This document shows, piece after piece, positions 29,842 to 40,394 of a DNA stretch of 64,000 bases (its first letter is position 1; each line of letters begins with the position of its first letter). A program made the position numbers and the translations under genes. This stretch comes from Pseudomonas linyingensis (GTDB taxonomy: Bacteria; Pseudomonadota; Gammaproteobacteria; Pseudomonadales; Pseudomonadaceae), in contig NZ_FNZE01000004.1 of NCBI RefSeq assembly GCF_900109175.1, positions 124,001 through 188,000 of the forward strand, in the 5' to 3' direction. The notes beneath the pieces are model-generated. The model did not search any database. It saw only the letters and a list, made by a program, of their open reading frames with translations, and was not told where the DNA came from.

Positions 29842-29932
29842 CCCCTCTCCCCTCCGGGGAGAGGGTCAGGGAGAGGTGCTGAGTCAACGCCCCCCTCTCC
29901 CCCGGCCCCTCTCCCGCACGCGGGAGAGGGGG
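29842..29932. repeat. Composite palindromic repeat between liuA and liuB
   Basis: It contains two hairpins: 29843-29865 (CCCTCTCCCC with GGGGAGAGGG) and 29906-29931 (CCCCTCTCCCG with CGGGAGAGGGG). The same element is present in the opposite orientation between liuB and liuC. Confidence 0.7.
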
Positions 29933-29959
29933 GATAGCGAACAGCCCGAGGAGCGCCCG

Positions 29960-31567
<1,608 letters not shown>

Positions 31568-31575
31568 GCCCTGCT

Positions 31576-31665
31576 CCCCTCTCCCGCCAGCGGGAGAGGG
31601 GCCGGGGGTGAGGGCAGCCGGCACCGCCGCCCCTCACCCCAACCCTCTCCCCACGGGGAGAGGGA
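31576..31665. repeat. Composite palindromic repeat between liuB and liuC (inverted copy)
   Basis: Hairpins lie at 31576-31601 (CCCCTCTCCCG with CGGGAGAGGGG) and 31643-31664 (CCCTCTCCCC with GGGGAGAGGG), in the order opposite to the copy at 29842-29932. The linker GGGGGTGAGGGC and its counterpart CCCCTCACCCC are also palindromic. Confidence 0.7.
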
Positions 31666-31691
31666 GCGCCAACAGATGCCCTGGAGCCGAC

Positions 31692-32492
31692 ATGACCGAC
31701 TTCACCACCGTACAACTCGAACGCGATCCGCACGGCGTCGCCACCCTGTGGCTGAACCGTGCCGACAAGAACAACGCCTTCAACGCCGAGGTGATCCGCG
31801 AGCTGAACGCCGCGCTGGCCGCGGTGCAGGCCGACCCGGCGATCCGCCTGCTGGTCCTGCGCGGGCGCGGCAAGCACTTCTCCGCCGGCGCGGATCTCGC
31901 CTGGATGCAGCAGTCGGCCAAGCTCGACTACGCCGCCAACCTCAATGACGCTCACGAACTGGGCGAGCTGATGCACCGTCTCTACCACCTGCCGCAGCCG
32001 ACCCTGGCCGTGGTGCAGGGCGCGGCCTTCGGCGGCGCGCTGGGCCTGATCGCCTGCTGCGACATGGCCATCGGCGCGACCGACGCGCTGTTCTGCCTGT
32101 CGGAAGTGCGCATCGGCCTGGCCCCGGCGGTGATCAGCCCGTTCGTGGTCAAGGCCATCGGCGAGCGCGCCACCCGCCGCTACGCCCTCACCGCCGAGCG
32201 CTTCGACGGCCAGCGCGCCCGCGAACTGGGCCTGCTCGCCGAGTGCTATCCGGCCAGCGAGCTGGACGCCGCGCTCGAGCAGTGGGTCGCCAACCTGCGC
32301 CTGAACAGTCCGCAGGCGCTCAAGGCCTGCAAGCACCTGCTGGTCGAGGTCGGCCCGGCGCAGCTCGACGACGAGCTGCGCCAGTTCACCGAACAGGCCA
32401 TCGCCACCCTGCGCGTCAGCGCCGAAGGCCAGGAAGGGCTCAACGCCTTCCTCGACAAACGCACCCCCGCCTGGCAGGAGAGCCAACCATGA
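31692..32492 (+). CDS. liuC: Methylglutaconyl-CoA hydratase (enoyl-CoA hydratase family)
   Basis: 266 residues from the ATG at 31692; an earlier start would run through the repeat. Crotonase-fold signatures KHFSAGADLAWMQQ and VQGAAFGGALGLIACCDMAI form the oxyanion hole. It adds water to 3-methylglutaconyl-CoA to make HMG-CoA. Its stop overlaps the liuD start (ATGA). Confidence 0.92.
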   Translation: MTDFTTVQLERDPHGVATLWLNRADKNNAFNAEVIRELNAALAAVQADPAIRLLVLRGRGKHFSAGADLAWMQQSAKLDYAANLNDAHELGELMHRLYHLPQPTLAVVQGAAFGGALGLIACCDMAIGATDALFCLSEVRIGLAPAVISPFVVKAIGERATRRYALTAERFDGQRARELGLLAECYPASELDAALEQWVANLRLNSPQALKACKHLLVEVGPAQLDDELRQFTEQAIATLRVSAEGQEGLNAFLDKRTPAWQESQP

Positions 32493-34441
32493 GCCGACAC
32501 ATCGACACCCTGCTGGTGGCCAACCGCGGCGAGATCGCCTGCCGGGTGATGCGCACCGCCAAGGCCCTCGGCCTGACCACCGTGGCCGTGCACAGCGCCA
32601 TCGACGCCGACGCCCGCCACGCCCGCGAGGCCGACATCCGCGTCGATCTGGGCGGCGCCAAGCCGGCCGACAGCTACCTGCTGGTCGACAAGCTGATCGC
32701 CGCGGCCAAGGCCAGCGGCGCCCAGGCCATCCACCCCGGCTACGGCTTCCTCTCCGAGAACGCCGGCTTCGCCCGCGCCATCGAGGCGGCCGGGCTGATC
32801 TTCCTCGGCCCGCCGGCCAGCGCCATCGACGCCATGGGCAGCAAGTCGGCGGCCAAAGCGCTGATGGAAACCGCCGGCGTGCCACTGGTGCCCGGCTACC
32901 ACGGCGAGGCCCAGGACTACGAGACTTTCCGCACCGCCGCCGAGGTGATTGGCTATCCGGTGCTGCTCAAGGCCACCGCCGGCGGCGGCGGCAAGGGCAT
33001 GAAGGTGGTCGAGCGCGAAAGCGAGCTGGCCGAGGCGCTGGCCTCGGCGCAGCGCGAGGCGAAATCCTCGTTCGGCGACTCGCGCATGCTGGTCGAGAAG
33101 TACGTGCTCAAGCCGCGCCATGTGGAGATCCAGGTGTTCGCCGACAGCCACGGCAACTGCCTGTACCTCAACGAACGCGACTGCTCGATCCAGCGCCGCC
33201 ACCAGAAGGTGGTCGAGGAAGCCCCGGCCCCCGGCCTGTCCCCCGAATTGCGCCGCGCCATGGGCGAGGCAGCGGTGAAGGCGGCCAAGGCCATCGGCTA
33301 CGTCGGCGCCGGCACCGTGGAATTCCTCCTCGATGCGCGCGGCGAATTCTTCTTCATGGAGATGAACACCCGCCTGCAGGTGGAACATCCAGTCACCGAG
33401 GCGATCACCGGCCTCGACTTGGTCGCCTGGCAGATCCGCGTCGCCCGCGGCGAGGCGCTGCCGATCAGCCAGGACGAGGTGCCGCTGATCGGCCACGCCA
33501 TCGAGGTGCGCCTGTACGCCGAGGACCCGGACAACGACTTCCTGCCGGCCACCGGCACCCTGGCGCTGTACCGCGAACCGGCCGCCGGCCCGGGCCGCCG
33601 GGTCGACAGTGGGGTGGCCGAGGGCGACACGGTGTCGCCGTTCTACGACCCGATGCTCGGCAAGCTGATCGCCTGGGGCGAGAACCGCGAGGAGGCGCGC
33701 CAGCGCCTGCTGGCCATGCTCGCCGAGACCGCCGTGGGCGGGGTGAAGACCAACCTGGCCTTCCTGCACCGCGTGCTGGCCCACCCGGCCTTCGCCGCCG
33801 CCGAACTGGATACCGGCTTCATCCCGCGCCACCAGGCGCAGCTGCTGCCACCGGTCGGCGCCCTGCCGGAGGTGTTCTGGCAACTGGCCGGCGAGGCCTT
33901 CGTGCACAGCGAGGCCGAACGCGTGCGCGGCGACGACCCGCACTCGCCGTGGAGCGCGCGCAGCGGCTGGCGCGCCGGCCTGCCCGGGGAAACCGACCTG
34001 ACCCTGCGTTGCGGCGACGCCCAGCAGAGCGTGCGGCTGCGTGCGGGCAGCTCACCCAGGGCGCAGCTGGTCGACGAGCAACTGGTGGTCGAGCAGGACG
34101 GCCTGCGCCGCCAGCACCTGGCGATCCGCCGCGGCGACAGCCTGTACCTGCAGTGGGCCGGCGAACTGCGCAGCGTGCAGCGCGTCGATCCGATCGCCGA
34201 GGCCGAGGCCAGCCACGCCCACCACGGCGGGCTGACCGCGCCGATGAACGGCAGCATCGTCCGCGTGCTGGTCGAAGCCGGCCAGCACGTCGAGGCCGGC
34301 ACCGCGCTGGTGGTGCTGGAGGCGATGAAGATGGAACACAGCATCCGCGCGCCGCAGGCCGGGGTGGTCAAGGGCCTGTACTGCAGCGAGGGCGAGATGG
34401 TCAGCGAAGGCACCGCACTGGTGGAGCTGGAGGAGGCCTGA
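32489..34441 (+). CDS. liuD: 3-methylcrotonyl-CoA carboxylase, biotin-containing (alpha) subunit
   Basis: 650 residues. The biotin carboxylase domain starts DTLLVANRGEIACRVMRTA, and the ATP-grasp glycine loop is KATAGGGGKGMKVV. The biotin-carboxyl-carrier domain has the acceptor Lys614 in VVLEAMKMEHSIRAP. Together with LiuB it carboxylates 3-methylcrotonyl-CoA in an ATP- and bicarbonate-dependent reaction. It is translationally coupled to liuC. No disruption is visible. Confidence 0.95.
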   Translation: MSRHIDTLLVANRGEIACRVMRTAKALGLTTVAVHSAIDADARHAREADIRVDLGGAKPADSYLLVDKLIAAAKASGAQAIHPGYGFLSENAGFARAIEAAGLIFLGPPASAIDAMGSKSAAKALMETAGVPLVPGYHGEAQDYETFRTAAEVIGYPVLLKATAGGGGKGMKVVERESELAEALASAQREAKSSFGDSRMLVEKYVLKPRHVEIQVFADSHGNCLYLNERDCSIQRRHQKVVEEAPAPGLSPELRRAMGEAAVKAAKAIGYVGAGTVEFLLDARGEFFFMEMNTRLQVEHPVTEAITGLDLVAWQIRVARGEALPISQDEVPLIGHAIEVRLYAEDPDNDFLPATGTLALYREPAAGPGRRVDSGVAEGDTVSPFYDPMLGKLIAWGENREEARQRLLAMLAETAVGGVKTNLAFLHRVLAHPAFAAAELDTGFIPRHQAQLLPPVGALPEVFWQLAGEAFVHSEAERVRGDDPHSPWSARSGWRAGLPGETDLTLRCGDAQQSVRLRAGSSPRAQLVDEQLVVEQDGLRRQHLAIRRGDSLYLQWAGELRSVQRVDPIAEAEASHAHHGGLTAPMNGSIVRVLVEAGQHVEAGTALVVLEAMKMEHSIRAPQAGVVKGLYCSEGEMVSEGTALVELEEA

Positions 34442-34456
34442 ATCCAGGAACCAGCC

Positions 34457-34516
34457 CTGTAGGGGAGAATTCATTCGCCATGTATGGTGCAAAGACGAAT
34501 GAATTCGCCCCTACAG
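34457..34516. repeat. 21-bp inverted repeat between liuD and liuE
   Basis: The left arm is 34457-34477 (CTGTAGGGGAGAATTCATTCG) and the right arm is 34496-34516. They pair with a single mismatch around an 18-base loop. It is of the TGTAGGGGCGAATTCATTCG dispersed-repeat type seen in many Pseudomonas genomes. Confidence 0.7.
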
Positions 34517-34571
34517 TAGAGACCTGCCATTCACGCACAGGAGCACCACGCACATGCCTCGAGGACACATC

Positions 34572-35471
34572 ATGCCCCTGCCCCAGCACGTCCGCCTGGT
34601 CGAAGTCGGCCCGCGCGACGGACTGCAGAACGAGAAACAGCCGATCAGCGTGGCCGACAAGGTGCGCCTGGTTGACGACCTGACCGCCGCCGGCCTGGAA
34701 TACATCGAGGTCGGCAGCTTCGTGTCGCCGAAGTGGGTGCCGCAGATGGCCGGCTCCGCCGAGGTGTTCGCGCAGATCCAGCAGAAGCCCGGCGTCACCT
34801 ACGCCGCGCTGACCCCCAACCTGCAGGGCTTCGAGGCGGCGATGCTCGCCGGCGTGCAGGAGGTGGCGGTGTTCGCCGCCGCCAGCGAGGCCTTCTCGCA
34901 GAAGAACATCAACTGCTCGATCGCCGAGAGCCTGCAGCGCTTCGTGCCGCTGATGGACGCCGCCCGCGAGCAGGGCGTCCGCGTGCGCGGCTACGTGTCC
35001 TGCGTGCTCGGCTGCCCCTACGAGGGCGAGGTCCCGGCACAGCAGGTGGCCCATGTGGCCAACCAGCTGTTCGACATGGGCTGCTACGAGATCTCGCTGG
35101 GCGACACCATCGGCACCGGCACCGCCGGCAAGACCCGCGCCCTGTTCGAGACGGTCGGCCGCGACATCCCGCGCGACAAGCTGGCCGGGCACTTCCACGA
35201 CACCTACGGCCAGGCGCTGGCGAACATCTACGCCAGCCTCTTGGAAGGCATCCACGTGTTCGACAGCTCGGTCGCCGGCCTCGGCGGTTGCCCCTACGCC
35301 AAGGGCGCCAGCGGCAACGTGGCCAGCGAGGACGTGCTGTATCTGCTCGACGGCCTGGGCATCCACACCGGCATCGAGCTGGAGGCGCTGATCCAGGCCG
35401 GCGAGCGCATCTGCAGCGTGCTCGGCCGCGACAACGGCTCGCGCGTGGCCCGCGCCTGGCGCAGCGCCTAG
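34572..35471 (+). CDS. liuE: Hydroxymethylglutaryl-CoA lyase
   Basis: 299 residues from the ATG at 34572 (GAGG upstream), which gives the usual start [20 protein letters not shown]; the ATG at 34554 would add six residues. TIM-barrel lyase with the substrate/metal loop [10 protein letters not shown], the [14 protein letters not shown] metal histidines and the active-site Cys in [16 protein letters not shown]. It splits HMG-CoA into acetyl-CoA and acetoacetate, the last step of leucine degradation. Confidence 0.94.
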   Translation: MPLPQHVRLVEVGPRDGLQNEKQPISVADKVRLVDDLTAAGLEYIEVGSFVSPKWVPQMAGSAEVFAQIQQKPGVTYAALTPNLQGFEAAMLAGVQEVAVFAAASEAFSQKNINCSIAESLQRFVPLMDAAREQGVRVRGYVSCVLGCPYEGEVPAQQVAHVANQLFDMGCYEISLGDTIGTGTAGKTRALFETVGRDIPRDKLAGHFHDTYGQALANIYASLLEGIHVFDSSVAGLGGCPYAKGASGNVASEDVLYLLDGLGIHTGIELEALIQAGERICSVLGRDNGSRVARAWRSA

Positions 35472-35484
35472 CAGCGCACTTTTT

Positions 35485-35569
35485 TGTAGGAGGCGCGACC
35501 TCGCGGCGATGCGGACCACAGGTCCGCCACAGGCAACCAGAGCTTCGCCCCGAGGTCGGGCCTCCCACA
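35485..35569. repeat. Imperfect palindrome between liuE and the CoA-transferase genes
   Basis: Outer arms TGTAGGAGGCGCGACCTCG (35485-35503) and the complement of 35551-35569 match at 17 of 19 positions. An inner hairpin GCGGACC/GGTCCGC lies at 35511-35527. It fills most of the 152-base gap. Confidence 0.65.
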
Positions 35570-35623
35570 GAGAGCGGCAGCAACACCCGGCGCCACGAAC
35601 GGAACAACAAGAGAGGCACACCC

Positions 35624-36337
35624 ATGAACAAGCTCTACCCCAACGCCCACGCCGCCCTCGACGGGCTGGTGCAGGACGGCATGACCATCGCCGTCGGCGG
35701 CTTCGGCCTGTGCGGCATCCCCGAGGCGCTGATCGCCGCCCTGCGCGATTCCGGCCGCCAGAACCTCACTGCCATCAGCAACAACGCCGGCGTCGACGGT
35801 TTCGGCCTCGGCCTGCTGCTGGAGACCCGACAGATCAGGAAGATGATTTCTTCCTACGTCGGCGAGAACAAGGAGTTCGAGCGCCAGTACCTGGCCGGCG
35901 AGCTGGAGCTGGAATTCACCCCGCAGGGCACCCTGGCCGAGAAGCTGCGCGCCGGCGGTGCCGGCATCCCGGCGTTCTTCACCAAGACCGGCTACGGCAC
36001 CCTGGTCGCCGAAGGCAAGGAAACCCGCCAGTTCGACGGCGAGTGGTACGTGATGGAGCGCTCGCTGCGCGCCGACGTGGCGCTGGTCAAGGCCTGGAAG
36101 GCCGACCAGGCCGGCAACCTCGTGTTCAACAAGACCGCGCGCAACTTCAACCCGCTGGCGGCGATGGCCGGCAAGGTCTGCGTGGTCGAGGTCGAGGAAC
36201 TGGTCGAGACCGGTGCGCTGGACGCCGACCAGATCCACCTGCCGGGCATCTACGTGCAACGCATCGTGGTCAACCCGAACCCCGAGAAACGCATCGAACA
36301 ACGCACGCTTTCCAACTCAAAAACAGGGAGCGCCTGA
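35624..36337 (+). CDS. 3-oxoacid CoA-transferase subunit A (acetoacetate:succinyl-CoA)
   Basis: 237 residues, ATG with GAGAGG upstream. It carries the subunit-A signature [19 protein letters not shown] and the GSCOACS-type segment [22 protein letters not shown]. Together with the next gene it moves CoA from succinyl-CoA to acetoacetate, making acetoacetyl-CoA. It therefore uses the acetoacetate released by LiuE. AtoD, ScoA and DhcA are equivalent names in other species, so no symbol is fixed. Confidence 0.92.
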   Translation: MNKLYPNAHAALDGLVQDGMTIAVGGFGLCGIPEALIAALRDSGRQNLTAISNNAGVDGFGLGLLLETRQIRKMISSYVGENKEFERQYLAGELELEFTPQGTLAEKLRAGGAGIPAFFTKTGYGTLVAEGKETRQFDGEWYVMERSLRADVALVKAWKADQAGNLVFNKTARNFNPLAAMAGKVCVVEVEELVETGALDADQIHLPGIYVQRIVVNPNPEKRIEQRTLSNSKTGSA

Positions 36338-36339
36338 CC

Positions 36340-36969
36340 ATGGCCTGGACCCGTGAACAGATGGCGCAGCGCGCCGCCCAGGAGCTGCAGGACGGCTTCT
36401 ACGTCAACCTCGGCATCGGCCTGCCGACCCTGGTGGCCAACTACATCCCAGACGGCATGGACGTCTGGCTGCAGAGCGAGAACGGCCTGCTCGGCATCGG
36501 CCCGTTCCCGAGAGAGGACGAGGTCGACCCGGACCTGATCAACGCCGGCAAGCAGACCATCACCACCCTGCCCGGCAGCAGCTTCTTCGACAGCGCGGCG
36601 AGCTTCGCGATGATCCGCGGCGGCCACATCAACCTGTCGATCCTCGGCGCCATGCAGGTGTCGGCCCAGGGCGACCTGGCCAACTGGATGATCCCCGGCA
36701 AGATGGTCAAGGGCATGGGCGGCGCCATGGACCTGGTCGCCGGCGTCAAGCGCGTGGTGGTGCTGATGGAGCACACCGCCAAGGGCGGCGCGCACAAGAT
36801 CCTCGAACGCTGCGAGCTGCCGCTGACCGGCGTCGGCGTGGTCGACCGGATCATCACCGATCTCGCCGTGCTGGACGTCAGCGAGCAGGGCCTGAAGCTG
36901 GTCGAGCTGGCCGAAGGCGTCAGCTTCGACGAACTGCAGGCCGCCACCGGCTGCCCGATCCAGCGCTGA
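36340..36969 (+). CDS. 3-oxoacid CoA-transferase subunit B
   Basis: 209 residues, beginning 2 bases after the subunit-A stop, with AGGGAG upstream. [17 protein letters not shown] and the catalytic Glu47 in [11 protein letters not shown] are intact; this Glu forms the thioester intermediate. It completes the heterodimeric enzyme. Placing acetoacetate activation in the liu operon gives complete conversion of leucine to acetyl-CoA units. Confidence 0.93.
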   Translation: MAWTREQMAQRAAQELQDGFYVNLGIGLPTLVANYIPDGMDVWLQSENGLLGIGPFPREDEVDPDLINAGKQTITTLPGSSFFDSAASFAMIRGGHINLSILGAMQVSAQGDLANWMIPGKMVKGMGGAMDLVAGVKRVVVLMEHTAKGGAHKILERCELPLTGVGVVDRIITDLAVLDVSEQGLKLVELAEGVSFDELQAATGCPIQR

Positions 36970-36975
36970 ACCCGG

Positions 36976-37050
36976 GCAGGGTGGACAACGGCGCCGCCGT
37001 GTCCGCCTGGCGATGGTGGGAAATCGCTGCGCGAGTTTCCCACCCTACCC
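36976..37050. repeat. Two-hairpin palindromic repeat between the CoA-transferase and liuR
   Basis: The first hairpin pairs GGTGGACAACGGCG with CGCCGTGTCCGCC. The second pairs GGTGGGAAATCGC with GCGAGTTTCCCACC. This repeat lies in the 327-base gap 36970-37296. The remainder of the gap (37051-37296) shows no gene or site that I recognise. Confidence 0.6.
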
Positions 37051-37296
37051 CACTGCCTCTACTCCCTCCACGACGCCCAACGAGAACAACAATATGCCCG
37101 ACGTCGTCCTCCCTGCTGCTCGCGGCGCAGGCGCCCGAGCCGCGCCGCACACGCCTTCCTCCTTCCGGTCGTTCCGCGCGACCCGGTGCATCGGCGATGG
37201 CCAGGGTGTAGCCTTGTCCATCGAACACTCATGAACGCACCGATCCCGGCGCCCACACGACGCCGGGCGCGCACGCCGACGAATCTGGAATCCCCC

Positions 37297-37698
37297 ATGG
37301 CGAAGCAGACCTACAGCATCTCCGACCTCGCCCAGGAACTGGACGTGACCACCCGCACCATCCGCTTCTACGAGGAGCAGGGCATGCTCACGCCGCAGCG
37401 CCGCGGCCAGGAACGCATCTACAGCCCCAAGGACCGGGTGGCGCTCAAGCTGATCCTGCGCGGCAAGCGCCTCGGCCTGTCGCTGGCCGAGTGCAAGACC
37501 CTGATCGAACTGTACGACCCGCAGACCGGCAACCAGAAGCAGCTCAACATCATGCTCGGCATGATCGCCGAGCGCCGCGCGCAGCTGGAACAGCAGCTCC
37601 TCGACATCCAGCAGATGCAGCTGGAGCTGGATACCGCCGAGGAGCGCTGCCGCACGGCCCTCGCGGATAGCGCCAGCAAGAAAACGGCCGCCGAGTAA
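37297..37698 (+). CDS. liuR: MerR-family regulator LiuR
   Basis: 133 residues from the ATG at 37297. The winged-helix start KQTYSISDLAQELDVTTRTI, then RFYEEQGMLTPQRRGQERIY, is typical of LiuR. A C-terminal coiled coil (ERRAQLEQQLLDIQQMQLEL) mediates dimerisation. No Cys metal-sensing residues are visible, which fits a metabolite-responsive MerR protein. LiuR is known to control branched-chain amino-acid degradation. Here the gene is last in the cluster, whereas in Pseudomonas aeruginosa it is first. An in-frame ATG at 37231 is possible but less likely. Confidence 0.85.
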   Translation: MAKQTYSISDLAQELDVTTRTIRFYEEQGMLTPQRRGQERIYSPKDRVALKLILRGKRLGLSLAECKTLIELYDPQTGNQKQLNIMLGMIAERRAQLEQQLLDIQQMQLELDTAEERCRTALADSASKKTAAE

Positions 37699-37748
37699 CC
37701 CTCCCCGGCGCCTGCCTGCAGGCGCACTCTCTCTTCAGGAAATCCCCG

Positions 37749-38129
37749 ATGACCGACAGCCACGAGCAGGGCCTCAAGGTCCGCCGCGAGGTGATGGGCG
37801 ACGCCTTCGTCGACCGCGCCCTGGGCAACGCCACCGAGTTCACCGCGCCGCTGCAGGAGTTCGTCAACGCCCACGCCTGGGGCGGGGTGTGGACCCGCGA
37901 GGGCCTGCCGCGCAAGACCCGCAGCCTGATCACCCTCGCCGCCCTCACCGCGCTGAAATGCCCGCAGGAACTCAAGGGCCACGTACGCGGCGCGCTGAAC
38001 AACGGCTGCACTGTGGAGGAAATCCGCGAGGCGCTGCTGCACTGCGCGGTGTACGCCGGCGTGCCGGCGGCCATGGAGGCCTTCCGCGCCGCCCAGGAAG
38101 TGATCGACAGCTACCAGCAGGAAGGCTGA
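37749..38129 (+). CDS. Carboxymuconolactone decarboxylase family protein (PcaC-like)
   Basis: 126 residues, the normal length for gamma-carboxymuconolactone decarboxylase. RREVMGDAFVDRALGN, FVNAHAWGGVWTREGLPRKT and AALTALKCPQELKGHVRGAL follow the PcaC pattern closely. In the protocatechuate pathway this enzyme makes beta-ketoadipate enol-lactone. No other pca gene is near, so a different substrate is possible. It lies 50 bases after liuR. Confidence 0.8.
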   Translation: MTDSHEQGLKVRREVMGDAFVDRALGNATEFTAPLQEFVNAHAWGGVWTREGLPRKTRSLITLAALTALKCPQELKGHVRGALNNGCTVEEIREALLHCAVYAGVPAAMEAFRAAQEVIDSYQQEG

Positions 38130-38163
38130 ACGGAAAACCCACCCCGTACACGGAAGGCCCACG

Positions 38164-38844
38164 ATGATCACCCTCTATCACTGCCTGAGCGCCCGCTCCT
38201 TCCGCCCGCTGTGGATGCTGGAGGAGCTGGGCCTGGCCTACCAGCTGAAGATGCTGCCCTTCCCGCCGCGGGCGCTGGCGCGCGAATACCTGGAGATCAA
38301 TCCGCTCGGCACCGTGCCGGCGTTCCGCGACGGCGAGCTGCTGATGACCGAGTCGGCTGCCATCTGCGAATACCTGGCGCGCCGCCACGGGCCGACGCCG
38401 CTGAACGTCGCGGTCGACGAGGCGGACTTCGGCGCCTGGCTGAACTGGCTGCACTTCGGCGAGGCCACCCTGACCTTCCCGCAGACCCTACTGCTGCGCT
38501 ACGGACGCTTCGAGCCGCAGGAGCGCCGCCAGCCGCAGGTGGTCGAGGACTACACCCGCTGGTTCCTCGGCCGCCTGCGCGGTGTCGACGCCGCCCTGCA
38601 GCACGGCGAGCACCTGTGCGCCGGGCGCTTCACCGCCGCCGACATCTCGGTCGGCTACGCGCTGATGCTCGCCGCCTACCAGGGGCTGGAGGCGCAGTTC
38701 CCGCCAGCGGTGCGCGCCTACTGGCAGCGCCTGCAGAGCCGCGCCGGCTTCCAGCGCGCGCTGGCAGCCCAGGAGAACGCCGCCCGCGAGCAGGGGATCG
38801 AGCCGACCCCGGCGCCGCTGGCCGGCCCGCCGGCCGATGGCTGA
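38164..38844 (+). CDS. Glutathione S-transferase family protein
   Basis: 226 residues. The N-terminal thioredoxin-like domain (ITLYHCLSARSFRPLWMLEE) includes the Ser/Arg region and the cis-Pro segment NPLGTVPAFRDGELLMTESA, which binds glutathione. The helical C-terminal domain has the conserved FTAADISVGYALML. It conjugates or exchanges glutathione with an unknown partner. It starts 34 bases after the PcaC-like gene and may be cotranscribed with it. Confidence 0.87.
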   Translation: MITLYHCLSARSFRPLWMLEELGLAYQLKMLPFPPRALAREYLEINPLGTVPAFRDGELLMTESAAICEYLARRHGPTPLNVAVDEADFGAWLNWLHFGEATLTFPQTLLLRYGRFEPQERRQPQVVEDYTRWFLGRLRGVDAALQHGEHLCAGRFTAADISVGYALMLAAYQGLEAQFPPAVRAYWQRLQSRAGFQRALAAQENAAREQGIEPTPAPLAGPPADG

Positions 38845-38949
38845 GGCCCCCGCCGGCGCGGCACCATCCATCGGCGCGGCAGGACTTTCCCTCTGCGCCG
38901 CGGTCGAATCAGGTGACCGGCAATCCCGGACACTTGAGGAGCTTCGACC

Positions 38950-39261
38950 ATGTTCGCGCGCCTTGTCCTCGCCAGCGGCCTGCTGACCTGTCTAGCCCTG
39001 TTCGAGCCGATGCCAGCCAGGGCCGGCGATACCCGAGTCATCATCGGCGTCCCCGGCGTCCATATCGACGCGCCGCCGCTGAGCATCCAGATCGGCCCGC
39101 CGGCGTACTACCCGCCCCATTACTACTACCCGCCACCGCGCTATTACTACCCGGCCCCACGCTACTACTACGGGCCGCGCTACTACCCGCGCCATTACCA
39201 CCACCGCCCCTACGGCCGCCCCTACCACCGCGACTACTACCGTCACGACCACCGCCGCTGA
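38950..39261 (+). CDS. Secreted Tyr/Pro/His-rich small protein
   Basis: 103 residues, ATG with GAGGAG upstream. A Sec signal peptide (residues 1-25, ending PARA-G) is followed by a short beta-like segment and then a low-complexity region made of YYYPPPRYYYPAPRYYY-type units ending in YHRDYYRHDHRR. There is no catalytic motif. A paralogue with the same design is at 45425, and the upstream bases of both genes are also similar. A periplasmic, outer-membrane or metal/redox-related role is possible, but nothing in the sequence decides it. Confidence 0.75.
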   Translation: MFARLVLASGLLTCLALFEPMPARAGDTRVIIGVPGVHIDAPPLSIQIGPPAYYPPHYYYPPPRYYYPAPRYYYGPRYYPRHYHHRPYGRPYHRDYYRHDHRR

Positions 39262-39276
39262 GCCCGGCCGCGCGCC

Positions 39277-40170
39277 CTACCAGCGCAGCGGCACCGCCCG
39301 CGCCGCGCCGCTCGGCGGGGTGATGATCACCGTGCAGGTCATCCCCGCCGCCAGCTCCAGCCCCTCGGGCAGTGCGTCGAGGTGGATGCGCACCGGCACG
39401 CGCTGGGCCAGGCGCACCCAGTTGAAGGTCGGGTTGACGTCGGCGGTCAGCTCGCGGCTTTCCGGGTTGTCGCGGTCGTAGATGCCGCGCGCCAGGCTGT
39501 CGACCCGCCCGCTCAGCCGCTCGCCGCTCATCAGGCGCATCTCGGCCTTGTCGCCGACGCGGATCAGCGGCAGACGGGTTTCCTCGAAGTAGCCGTAGAC
39601 GTAGAAGGAATGGCGGTCGACCAGCGCCAGCGCCGGCTCGCCGCGCTCGGCGAAGTCGCCCACGAACAGGTTGAGGTTGGTGACGTAGCCGTCCACCGGC
39701 GCGCGCACCTCGGTGCGCCTGAGCCTGAGGCGCGCCTCGTCGAGCTGCGCCTGCGCCTCGAGCAGGTCGGCGCGCGCGGCGGCGGCCAGCTGGCCGGCGT
39801 CGCTGCGGCTCTCCCGCGACACCACCCGCTCGCTGATGTCGGCGCGCCGCGCCGCATTGTCCTCGCGCATCTTCAGTTCGGCCTGGCGCGCTGCCACCCG
39901 CGCCTCGGCCTGGCGCACGGCGGTGCGGTAGTGCGCGGGGTCGATGCGCAGCAGCAGGTCGCCCTTGCTCACCGTCTGGTTGTCGTGCACCGCCACCTCG
40001 ACCACCAGGCCGGCGACGTCGGCCGCGATGTTGACCACCTCGGCGCGCACCCGGCCGTCGCGGGTCCACGCCGAGTCCATGTAGTGCAGCCAGAGGGTGC
40101 GCACCAGCAACACGGCGGCGGCGAAGACCAGCAGGGTGAAGACGACGCTGATGACTCTTTTCCAGGGCAT
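39277..40170 (-). CDS. HlyD-family periplasmic adaptor (AaeA/EmrA-like)
   Basis: 297 residues from the ATG at 40170. One N-terminal membrane helix (VISVVFTLLVFAAAVLLVRT), then lipoyl half-motifs around a helical hairpin (VRAEVVNIAADVAGLVVEVA; TEVRAPVDGYVTNLNLFVGD) and a short beta-barrel. It is the fourth gene of an operon after an outer-membrane factor, a FUSC protein and a DUF1656 protein. By family it couples the inner-membrane FUSC component to the outer-membrane channel, exporting aromatic acids or related compounds. Confidence 0.88.
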   Translation of the reverse strand: MPWKRVISVVFTLLVFAAAVLLVRTLWLHYMDSAWTRDGRVRAEVVNIAADVAGLVVEVAVHDNQTVSKGDLLLRIDPAHYRTAVRQAEARVAARQAELKMREDNAARRADISERVVSRESRSDAGQLAAAARADLLEAQAQLDEARLRLRRTEVRAPVDGYVTNLNLFVGDFAERGEPALALVDRHSFYVYGYFEETRLPLIRVGDKAEMRLMSGERLSGRVDSLARGIYDRDNPESRELTADVNPTFNWVRLAQRVPVRIHLDALPEGLELAAGMTCTVIITPPSGAARAVPLRW

Positions 40171-40193
40171 ATCCAGGCTCGTTCGCGGCGGAA

Positions 40194-40394
40194 TCAGTGG
40201 TAGACGTACAGCATCAGGACGCCGTACAGGCAGGTGAACAGGCTGGCGCGCAGCAGGGTCGGGTGCCAGGCGTGGCGGTACAGGCCGCTCCACGCCACCA
40301 GGCGGTCGATGCCCCAGCCGACGGCCAGGGTGATGACGAACAGCAGGGTCAGGTTCGGCAGGTAGACGCCGAACAGGGCGATCTCACGGGGCAT
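40194..40394 (-). CDS. DUF1656 small membrane protein (AaeX-like)
   Basis: 66 residues with two membrane helices (LPNLTLLFVITLAVGWGIDR and LRASLFTCLYGVLMLYVY). It starts MPREIALFGVYLPNL, as usual for DUF1656. The family is nearly always found between FUSC and HlyD genes, as here. It overlaps the FUSC gene end by 11 bases. Its precise role in the pump is unknown. Confidence 0.88.
   Translation of the reverse strand: MPREIALFGVYLPNLTLLFVITLAVGWGIDRLVAWSGLYRHAWHPTLLRASLFTCLYGVLMLYVYH

Noticed and set aside
34457..34516. Inverted repeat read as an intrinsic terminator of liuD
   Set aside because: The stem is AT-containing with an 18-base loop and no T-run, and liuE follows in the same direction; it fits a dispersed repeat better.
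37749..38129. Part of a protocatechuate (pca) operon
   Set aside because: Only a PcaC-like gene is present; its neighbours are liuR and a GST, so no pathway can be claimed.
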